64,000 nucleotides of DNA, taken from positions 309,613-373,612 of the forward strand of contig NW_005202176.1 in NCBI RefSeq assembly GCF_000372725.1, given 5' to 3'. This DNA comes from Emiliania huxleyi CCMP1516 (Eukaryota > Haptophyta > Isochrysidales > Noelaerhabdaceae). Below are positions 18,214-26,560 of the stretch, one piece after another. The notes below the pieces were generated by a model. The model was not told the DNA's origin, made no database searches, and was given only the letters and a program-made list of their open reading frames with translations. A program made the position numbers and the translations under genes. Numbering within the stretch: the first letter of the stretch is position 1; each line of letters opens with the position of its first letter.

Positions 18214-20517
18214 ATGGCGCCCACTCCTCCGAATCGCACAATGCCAGCCGTGGCGTTGATGATCAGCTACTCGGTGCTCACGAGATCAAGACCGGGCGTA
18301 GAAGAAGAGAGCCGGCGGGGCTATTCGTGCGGCGCGGCGCTGGCGTGGGTCGCCCTCCATCGCAACTTGTCGTTGCAGTCGCCGAGTCACCACTTTGAGA
18401 TTGTTGTGATCCACGACGACACGCAGAGTGACGATGAAATTGCAGCGCTGCACGCCGTGGGCGCGCGGACGCATAGAGTTGGCAGGGGGCAGCGGCAAGC
18501 CCTGTGCCTCTCCCAGACAACTTCTGGGTCGGCGAGCATCCGCACACATGCCATCCCCAAGAGCGTTTGCAACAGCTCTGGTCCTAACCCCAGCGTGGAG
18601 TTCAATGACGCCAGCGTGGAGTTCAATGACGCCGCCATCGTCGCCGAGCTCTACCTGGTGGAGCCTTGGAGGTTCGCCGAGTACGACGTGGCGGTATTCT
18701 TCGACACCGACGTCTACATCAAGCCGGACGCTAGCCATTTCCGAAAGTTCGAGCTGGCCGTCTCCGAGTTTCTTGCCTCTGGCCTAGAGAATGTGTTTTT
18801 CCACGAGCCAATGTGCAAGACGCCTCGCGGCTATGTATGCACTCAAGGCGGGTTCTTCGTGCTCAGGCCGAGCCTCGAGGTCTACCTTCAGCTGATGGGC
18901 GGCCTCATCTATGGCTTTCGCGGGGCAGCTGAGGGCTGGGGCGGGTCTGGTAATGCATCGCTCAGCTTTGTGAACCGCACCATGCAGCTCGGCGCGACAC
19001 CGCCGCCGCGCCGCGATTTTGGTCGCCACAATTTTGGTCGCCACAGCAGCGTCGCTCTCAGCAACGACGCCTTGCAATCCCCCTGGACCTTTTTTGGCGC
19101 CGAGACCGACCAGGGCATCCTGACTTGGCTCTTCTGGCACCAGAGAGCGCCTAGGTCTGGGCTCGCGCCGAAGCCAAGCTTCATCTACCATTTTAACTCT
19201 GGCTGCTGCAAACCGCAGCGCCTCTACGGCGCCATCGACGACTGGTGCCGCGAGGCGCGGGGTGCGCAGTACAACCTTGCACATCACCGTCGAGGCAGCA
19301 ACAGTAGTAGCGATCCGGCGGTGCGCCTTGATCAGATGGCACGCAGAACAAGCATCGCACTCGCAGGCCTGACTGGGGCGCGGCGTGCTTGCGAGGCAGC
19401 TGGCCAAGCTGGCGCGGCTGAGGAGCTGAGCTGGTGCTCGCGCAATATGGCCAAGCGCCTAGAGTGTGCGACCAGAAGCGAGCAAGCTGAGAGCCGTCAG
19501 ACAGGTCGCCCCCGAGGGCAGGAGGACGCCTCGGGCGTGCTTCAGAAGAGCGGGGACGGGTGGTCCGAATACTTCGCCGAGGTGTACGGGGGCGGGAGAG
19601 GAGCCGGCGTGGGGTCCGACCCCTCCTTCTTCCAGCGACTCGAGATGCTATACTGGCCGCTTGCCACGGACAAGCTCGAGCGGCCGCCTCCCTTCACTTG
19701 CTTCCCGCCCACTGAGGATGGGGTGGACCCGGCGGGCAGACCGTGCCTCCCGGCATCGGCGCAGCAGGCATTGTGCAGCGGCAATGGCGATCCGGCGGTG
19801 GCACTCACCGCTCTCGTCACATCCTTTAGCGCCACGGCATCACCAGAGAATGTCGGCAGGCAGGTTCTGGGGATGTTGATGCACCCATCGCGCGCCGCGC
19901 GCCGCAACCACAGCTGGGTCGAAGTGACGCGAGTGGCGGCCGACTGCCTCGGCCTCCGCTATCCCGATGGCACACCGTTTGCCGAGGGAGCTTCCCGCGG
20001 CTTTCCCGACGACATCGGAGAGGGCGTCCACCGAGGCGACTACGGCTTTGCACCGGAGGCGACCAACTCGAGCGCCGACCTTTTCCCATACGGTTGCTGG
20101 CTCTTCCCCGCTCGCGGCTCGGGTGTCTTTGTCAATGTCGGGCGCACCCTCGTGGTCAGCACGCGGCGCGACGCCCATACAGCGCTTGGCATCCCGTGCT
20201 CGCGAAGCAACTTTGGCTGCTACCACCCCGGCGACAAGCTGTACTGTACGCGAGCCATGGCGAGAGGGTACGACTCGATCCAGATCATGCGTGGTCGCGG
20301 GGGGCTGCGCCGGGCAGAGCTACTGCTGTGCACAGGCTGCACCGCAGAGCCCGTGCGAGGCGCGTGCCTGCCCGTCGAGACGCGGACGGGCACCCACGCC
20401 CAAGCTCCGTGCAAATGTGACCCGTCGAGACCGATCATCAACTGTGGCACGGCTGTGGCGCCACACTTTGACTGCTCGCAGGACTGCGCGGCTCTGCGCC
20501 ATTGGACTCCCAGCTAA
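18214..20517 (+). CDS. GT8/glycogenin-like glycosyltransferase with long C-terminal extension
   Basis: The frame is open from 17890, but the ATG at 18214 (GCCGCCATGGCG) has the best context and precedes the first fold element, PAVALMISYSVLT. The N-terminal domain has HHFEIVVIHDD and the metal-binding DxD motif in EYDVAVFFDTDVYIKP, then CTQGGFFVLRPS and a late WTFFGAETDQGILTW, as in glycogenin-type nucleotide-sugar transferases. The C-terminal ~330 residues are Cys-rich (CSRSNFGCYHPGDKLYC, CKCDPSRPIINCG), without a family I know. Two in-frame tandem duplications are visible: SVEFNDA twice (21 bp) and FGRHN/FGRHS. No intron is needed. Probably Golgi, though no signal anchor is evident. Confidence 0.72.
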   Translation: MAPTPPNRTMPAVALMISYSVLTRSRPGVEEESRRGYSCGAALAWVALHRNLSLQSPSHHFEIVVIHDDTQSDDEIAALHAVGARTHRVGRGQRQALCLSQTTSGSASIRTHAIPKSVCNSSGPNPSVEFNDASVEFNDAAIVAELYLVEPWRFAEYDVAVFFDTDVYIKPDASHFRKFELAVSEFLASGLENVFFHEPMCKTPRGYVCTQGGFFVLRPSLEVYLQLMGGLIYGFRGAAEGWGGSGNASLSFVNRTMQLGATPPPRRDFGRHNFGRHSSVALSNDALQSPWTFFGAETDQGILTWLFWHQRAPRSGLAPKPSFIYHFNSGCCKPQRLYGAIDDWCREARGAQYNLAHHRRGSNSSSDPAVRLDQMARRTSIALAGLTGARRACEAAGQAGAAEELSWCSRNMAKRLECATRSEQAESRQTGRPRGQEDASGVLQKSGDGWSEYFAEVYGGGRGAGVGSDPSFFQRLEMLYWPLATDKLERPPPFTCFPPTEDGVDPAGRPCLPASAQQALCSGNGDPAVALTALVTSFSATASPENVGRQVLGMLMHPSRAARRNHSWVEVTRVAADCLGLRYPDGTPFAEGASRGFPDDIGEGVHRGDYGFAPEATNSSADLFPYGCWLFPARGSGVFVNVGRTLVVSTRRDAHTALGIPCSRSNFGCYHPGDKLYCTRAMARGYDSIQIMRGRGGLRRAELLLCTGCTAEPVRGACLPVETRTGTHAQAPCKCDPSRPIINCGTAVAPHFDCSQDCAALRHWTPS

Positions 20518-21645
20518 GCGGCCGGCAACAGCCCAAAACGACCGGGCAATCTCTCTACTTATCTCTCTCATATATTTTCACGGAAGAAGTCCCCCCCCGA
20601 GCAGGAGAGATTAGGCGGCATGAGCGCCCGCCACACCCCGCCACGCGTGTTGGCGAGAATGTGCTCTGCACACTGCAGAGACGACGAACGGGAACAAGCT
20701 GACCCGCAGGCCCAGTGCCTCGACGAGGTGACTTGTGCGTTGTGGCGACCACCAAGAATTCGGGCTGCAGGCTGGGGCCTGGGGGTGGGGGGCGGCCGGA
20801 GCTGGGGCAGTGCAGAAGCAACACGTATGTCGTATCACCTCGAGCGTATATCACACAGCCTGCGTGACACGCGGAGCAGTCGTCAATGAGGAATGAATGA
20901 GCTCGCCTGCGGCGAGGGCGGACGAGAGGAGTGCACGGAGCTAAGTGCCTCGCCGCGGCCCTCGCAGGAGAGAGGAGTCGCTTAGGCCCTGGTGTACCTC
21001 TGATATACGGCCTGAGATGTCTTTTTAACCTGTTTTAGTGTCAGTGCGCGCCCGTTGCCGACCCGAATTCTTTTTTGAAGCGGGGCGCGTGTTGCGCCGC
21101 CGCCCGATGATTAATACCCGGACGAGGGCACCCACGCCGGAGTCCCACGGGGCGACGTCGCCGACGTCCGCACGAGACGTTCTTTGTGAGCCTTGCGCGC
21201 TCGACTTGCGCGCGTAAAGCCGTAAACCTAACGCGTCTCATTTCCTGTTCTCGAATCTTGCTTGACCAGTGTCTAAGTGTCGAGATCAATCTGTCGCTTG
21301 CCCCGCATCTCGAGCAGGGTCAGCTTCGCCTCCATCGCGCGATTGGTTGACCCAATGTCCGTGCATTACCAAGCATATGGTGCGAAAGCCTCAGGGTACC
21401 CTATGAGGTGGCTAAGTGAGGGTCTCTGGCCCACCCAAATAGTGCTCTTTAACTAACGGAGGCCTTTGGGGGCGACCCGGGGGCACCTCGGGGTCGCAGT
21501 AGCCCCTGACGGTCGAAACCGGACCCATCCCGGAGCTAAAATTCTTTTTAGCCTGGGGGGCGAACTGGGCGACGGCTGGGCGACGATAGCCTGGCGACAC
21601 GATAGCCGGCTCCCGGCGCTTTCTCTGCAGGAAGAACGCCTCGCA
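20518..21645. other. Intergenic interval without supported gene
   Basis: Contains AATTCTTTTTT at about 21065 and again AAATTCTTTTTAG at 21538-21550, the latter about 100 bp before the hydrolase start. No family-like open frame is seen. Confidence 0.5.
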
Positions 21646-22909
21646 ATGCTGCGCTCTTCGCGGACGCTTGTCCGGGGCGGGGCCGTGGTGCTCGGCGGCT
21701 TGGGCTGGCGGCAAACTATGTGCGCGCCCGAGCCGGCTGAAGCCACGCCTTCGAAGACTCCGGAGACCAGCTTCTATCAGAAGTTGATGGCCTCTGCCGG
21801 CCTTGCAGCGTGGGTTGCCGCGACGTTTACGGACGCACCCCATGCCAATGATATCTCGAAATCCATGGTCCGCACGCCGAAAGACTATGGCATGGCGTAC
21901 GAGGAGGTGTCTTTCCCGGCGACCGACGGCTGCCAGATCGCCGCGTGGTACATTCCCGCAAAGGAAAAGGGGTCGAAGAAGGTCGCAGTCGTCTCGCACC
22001 AGTCATGGTGACCGCCTCCCGCGCCTGCGCACCGTGCCCTAGGCTGCTCGCATCGCGCGCTATACCGCCTCACCGTTGTGGTGCTCCCTGCCGACCAGGT
22101 CATACGCGAACAAGTCGGGCATGGTCGAACTCCGCATGCCAGTGCTGCCCGGGCTACCCGGCACGATGAAGCAAGAGGCAATCGACTATGTCAAGCTGCA
22201 CAAGGTGCTGCACGATGACGGGTTTCATGTGCTCGCCTTCGACATGCGCAACCACGGCGACTCGGAGCGCCGCCTGCCTTCTGGCTGGGGGGTCGTCGAG
22301 TACATGGACGCCGCCGGCGCCCTGGACTACGTCAACGCGCATCCTGTGCTGAGTCGCTGCAAGGTGGCGCTCTTCCCATTCTGCGTGGCGGGGCAGGCGA
22401 TGCTCAAGGCGAACGCACTGCACCCTGAAAAGTTCAAGAACGTCGTCGCCATGGTCGCGACAAACCTGTTCACGCTGAAGAATATGTACCTCGAGAACCC
22501 GGCCTTCCACACCTTCTTCATGAGCGGCGGCGGGAGCTTCCAGTACATCAACGAGGAGACATTGGACAGCGCGCTGCGCGCAAAGCACGCGCAGTACATC
22601 GCCGCAGGCACGATTCAGGAGGACCCGAACATCGACCTGTGCGTCAAGCAGTTGTGCGCGACGACGTACGCTTCGAAGGTCAAGGTCCCGGTCCTGTATT
22701 GCACCCCCCTTGAGGACTTCGTGCCCAACCAGCGCGTCGACGCACCCGAGATCCTCAAGTCATTCCCGAACTGCGAATTCCACGCCATCGGGACCAGCGC
22801 GCCCCCGCCCTTCAGGACCTCCACGAACAATCGGTCGCAGGGCTACAACTACTTCCAGAACGAGGGATCGGAGGTCATGCTCGACTTCCTCCACCGGAAC
22901 GGGCTGTGA
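21646..22909 (+). CDS. Alpha/beta hydrolase with Cys at the nucleophile position
   Basis: Exon 1 is 21646-22001 (MLRSSRTLVRGGAVVLGG, N-terminal segment possibly targeting); exon 2 is 22099-22909. The intron 22002-22098 (GT-AG, phase 2) joins VVSHQ to SYANKSGM. The fold shows HVLAFDMRNHGDSERR and, at the nucleophile elbow, LFPFCVAGQAM, where most relatives have G-x-S-x-G. Acid candidate: TPLEDFVPNQRV. The C-terminal GYNYFQNEGSEVMLDFL is typical of a family whose members carry His just before the E-V-M-L word; here it is N-E-G. So the enzyme may be a Cys-type hydrolase (as dienelactone hydrolases) or inactive. A short in-frame C-rich insert near 22796-22840 may be an unspliced micro-intron. Confidence 0.75.
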
Positions 22910-23684
22910 CGACGGCCTCGCCTCTGCCTCTAGCACCGGCCTTTAAGCAGCTGGTGGGCCTGCGGCGGAGAGCAGCCGCGGCGCCTAGTGCGCCCTCCCA
23001 CACCTTAGTGCGGCGCCTCAGCGCGGCCTTACGTGTAGTAAGTACCTTAGCTTAGTCAGAGCTGCGCTAGTGCGGCCTTAGTACCTCAGTCGAGCTGCGC
23101 CGTACCGACACAATCTTTAAGCCTCACCAGCGCACAGGCCAGCGTGGTATGTATCACCTAAACGACAAAAGGGCCTGAATCCACCAGTGAACGGGGGGGA
23201 GAGAGCTCCTCTCTTCTCCGCGCCCCCCCTCCCCCCCAAGGCGCGCGATACACACAGAAACAGGGGTTTCCGGTCGGCGGCGACGTCGTGGGTCGACCTC
23301 TCATAAAGCCGAAATCTCGGGTCCAATCTCTCGCGCGTCTTCTCGCGGCCAATCTCTGGTAGAGATCCCGTCGGCGGCGACGGTCGACCGAGTTGGAGAG
23401 CTCGAAAGCCGCGATCGAGCGGGCGGGGAGGAGGCCCTCCGCCAGCTGCAGCGAGGGCGGTGGCGGTGGCGATGATATCAGCCGAAATGCGATGCCACCT
23501 CCCGTTCGGGTAACAAGCATGTTGACACACCCGGGAGCTCGTGTCGCGTGCTCGGACGCCTGTCCGCATGCACGCGACCGCGAGTGTGACGACGGAGAAA
23601 AATCTGGAATTCTTTTTTCGAAGCCCGGCGGGAAACGGCCGAGAGAGAGGAGGCGCTCAGCACCCGCAACCCCGCCCCCTTTGC
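22910..23684. other. Intergenic; GCGGCCTTAGT-type short repeats and an AATTCTTTTTT motif
   Basis: Degenerate words GCGGCCTTA, GTACCTTAG, GTGCGGCGCC recur between 22965 and 23105. AATTCTTTTTTCG at 23609 lies 75 bp before the ankyrin ATG. An in-frame extension from 23541 is open but low in coding signal. Confidence 0.5.
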
Positions 23685-25706
23685 ATGCCCGGCCGAACGA
23701 AGGCTGGCTCGGGGTCCCGGCGCGGGCACGCGTCAACGGCGGCTACTGCTGCGGCGCTCGTGCTGCCGAAAAGGATCGAGGCGGCGGCGGAGAAGGGCAA
23801 GGTCGACGTGGTGCAGACGTGGCTCAGCGGGGCTGGGCGGGTTGACGCGACGTGCGTGCGTGGCGGTGTGAGCGGCTGTACGCTCCTGCTGATCGCCGCC
23901 GAACACGGTCACAAAGAGATTATCGAACTGCTGCTGAAGCGCGGCGCGGAGGCGGACGCGCGCGATGGCGAAGACCATACGGCGCTGATGGCCGCCGCCC
24001 GCTGGGGCTACGAGCAGGTGGCCGAGATGCTGCTGCGGCACGGCGTAGAGATCAACCTGCAGAACAGCGCAGGCAGCACCGCGCTGATGATGGCCGCCGC
24101 CAACGGCCACGAGCAGGTGGCCGAGATGCTGATTCAGCACGGCGCGGAGATCAACCTTCAAGCTGGCGACGACAGTACGGCGCTGATGGCCGCCGCCGCC
24201 AAGGGCGACGAGCGCGTGGTCGACGCACTGCTGCGGCACGGGGCGGAGATCGACCTTCAAGACAGTTGCAACGGCCACACTGCGCTCACGGGCGCCGCCT
24301 GCATCGGCCATCCCACCGTCGTGCTTCGCCTGCTGCGCGCGGGCGCGGACATGACACTGCGCACTGCGGCGGGCAAGACGGCGCTACAGATCGCCAAGGA
24401 GGAGGGCCACACCGAGTGCGGCGAGGCCGTCAGGACGTATCTCGGCGAGGTGGCGGGCCGGAGCACGGCGCCGGCGGCCGAGGCGGGCGGCGCAGGGGCG
24501 AGCGGCGCACCCGCAGGCGAGGCGGCGGCGGGCGCCAGTGCCGCGGCCTCTGCTTCCAGCGGCGAGGGTGGAGCGGAGACCGCGCCGGGCAGCGGGGCGG
24601 TGCCAGAGGAGGTCGTGCTAGCGGCTCGGCGAGGCGAAGAGGCGACGGTGCTGGCGTGGCTCGACGGTGGCGGGCGGGTCGATGCGACGTTCGAGTATAC
24701 CTTTGTTGACGGCTCTCGTGAGAGCGGCGTGACGCTGCTGATGGTCGCGATGGGCAATGGCCAAGCGGAGCTGGCTGAGGCGCTTCTGCGGCGCGGCGCA
24801 GATACCTCATTGCTGACCAGCGATGGCAGCTGCTATGCGCTGGGTCTCGCCGCTGTGAACGGCCACAAGAACCTGGTCGAGCTGGCAGTGCGGCTCGGCG
24901 CGGAGGTCGACCAGCAAAACAGCGAAGGCGACACCGCTCTGATGCTCGCCGCTGACAACGGCCATCCCGCCGTGGTGCTCCGCTTGCTGCGGGCGGGCGC
25001 TGACATGACGCTGCGCGACGTGGACGGTGAGACAGCGCTGCAGATCGCCAAGGAGAAGGGCCACGCCGAGTGCGTGCGCGCCTTCGAGGAGCATGCGGCG
25101 GCCAAGGCGGCGGCCGAGAAGGCGGCGAAGGAGGCGGCGAGGGCTGCGGGGGCGGCGGAGAGGGCGGCGCAGAGGGCGGAGGAGGAGAAGGAGGCGGCGC
25201 GGCACGCCGACGAGCTGCTGGCGGAGGTCGAGGCGGAGAAGCGCGCCAAGGGCAAGAAGGGCAAGAAGAAGAAGAAGAAGGAGGCGCCGGCAGAGGCAGC
25301 CGCAGCCAAGCCCGCGCCGTTGGACAGGGAGGGGCTGCTCCAGCTTCTCGCGGAGCTCCACGAGGACAGGATCCGTTTCGGCATCACGGCGGAGACGTCG
25401 GTCGAGGGATTGGCGGAGGCGCTGGGAGAGGCGGCGGGCGAGGCGAGCGAGGAGGAGGGCGAGGAGGAGGGCGAGGAGGCGGCAGCGGAGGCGGCAGCGG
25501 AGGCGCGCCGGCAGGCTGAGGCGGAGGCTGCGGCTGTGGCAGCGGCAGAAGAGGAGGAGGCTGCCGCAGCGGAGGAGGAGGCGGCCGAGGCGGCAGTAGC
25601 GGCGGCCGAGGCGGCAGCGGCGGCGGCAGAGGCGGCGCTCGCCGCAGCCAAGGCGAGGCGCGCGTCAGTTGCCGCTGCGAGGGCCAGGGCGCGGGAGGCG
25701 GCCTAG
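23685..25706 (+). CDS. Ankyrin-repeat protein with duplicated ankyrin block and Ala/Glu coiled coil
   Basis: ATG at 23685 gives MPGRTKAGSGSRRGHAS. Two ankyrin blocks follow: block 1 (about residues 25-245; GHKEIIELLLKRGAEADARD, GYEQVAEMLLRHGVEI, GHEQVAEMLIQHGAEI) and block 2 (about 305-470). Both blocks end with almost the same module, VVLRLLRAGADMTLR...GKTALQIAKE, so the array was duplicated as a unit around an Ala/Gly linker. The last ~200 residues are Ala/Glu/Lys-rich (KKGKKKKKKEAPAE; EEEGEEEGEE), likely coiled coil and DNA-level repeat. There is no intron. Ankyrin repeats mediate protein binding; no catalytic domain is seen, so the partner is unknown. Confidence 0.82.
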   Translation: MPGRTKAGSGSRRGHASTAATAAALVLPKRIEAAAEKGKVDVVQTWLSGAGRVDATCVRGGVSGCTLLLIAAEHGHKEIIELLLKRGAEADARDGEDHTALMAAARWGYEQVAEMLLRHGVEINLQNSAGSTALMMAAANGHEQVAEMLIQHGAEINLQAGDDSTALMAAAAKGDERVVDALLRHGAEIDLQDSCNGHTALTGAACIGHPTVVLRLLRAGADMTLRTAAGKTALQIAKEEGHTECGEAVRTYLGEVAGRSTAPAAEAGGAGASGAPAGEAAAGASAAASASSGEGGAETAPGSGAVPEEVVLAARRGEEATVLAWLDGGGRVDATFEYTFVDGSRESGVTLLMVAMGNGQAELAEALLRRGADTSLLTSDGSCYALGLAAVNGHKNLVELAVRLGAEVDQQNSEGDTALMLAADNGHPAVVLRLLRAGADMTLRDVDGETALQIAKEKGHAECVRAFEEHAAAKAAAEKAAKEAARAAGAAERAAQRAEEEKEAARHADELLAEVEAEKRAKGKKGKKKKKKEAPAEAAAAKPAPLDREGLLQLLAELHEDRIRFGITAETSVEGLAEALGEAAGEASEEEGEEEGEEAAAEAAAEARRQAEAEAAAVAAAEEEEAAAAEEEAAEAAVAAAEAAAAAAEAALAAAKARRASVAAARARAREAA

Positions 25707-26560
25707 CCCGCGCGCAAGGACAGCTGGCGCAGTGGCAGCCATGGGGAAGGGTCTCTCGTACTGTGGGGTGCGTTCTCTTGTGAGCGATCGTGGCTGTGGG
25801 CTGGGCCCCTGGGCCCTGCGCCGCGCGGGCGCGCGTGCAGTCCCTCGAGGTCCCGCCGGGAGCTGCTCACACAGCCGTAGGGTGGGCGGTGGCGCGAGAA
25901 AGTCGCAACTCGCATAGAGTGCGAGTGCATCTCTCAGAGCGCAGAGTGTGGGTGTGGCTATGGCGACACGGTGCAGTGGGGAGTGCGATCTGGTCACTCA
26001 GGCAGAGGGAGGTGTGAAGACGCGAAGAGAAAGTGTGGTTTTTTTACCGGATGAACAAGACGCGGATACGAAGCGTTATGATCTTTTGATAAGGGGGTTA
26101 ACGGGGTTAAGAGCTTAAGGCCAGTGCGCGCTATGAACAGAGAGTGAGTGTGCTGGGCGCTGGGAGTGAGAGGATGAGAAAGTGCCCGGGAACAGTGGTG
26201 ATGCCTGCGATGTCCTCCGACCTCCCGGGACCGAGCCGCCGCACGCGCGTCCGCGACACGCCGCGAGAGAGCCGTAGAGAGCCGAGACGGCCGCGCGGAT
26301 GCCCCCCCGATCGCCGATGCGCGCGCCGGCGTGCGCGCGAAAACGGGTAAAGTTTTTGGGCGCGTGCTGAGGTGCGCTCGACACGCTTACACTGTACCGT
26401 ACTGCAATAATAACAGAGGGCGATAAACTCACGTCACATGACCGCTAGGCGGCGCCACTGCGCACTGACTGACACACTTCGACACGCACACTTCACGACG
26501 CGCGCGCGACAGAGCGCCGCCTCCGGCTCTCTGCGCGCGCCTCTCCTGCGGGCTCGCCTG
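25707..26560. other. Intergenic interval without supported gene
   Basis: Holds the 3' flanks of the convergent ankyrin and methylmalonyl-CoA mutase genes. No family-like frame is visible. Confidence 0.5.
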
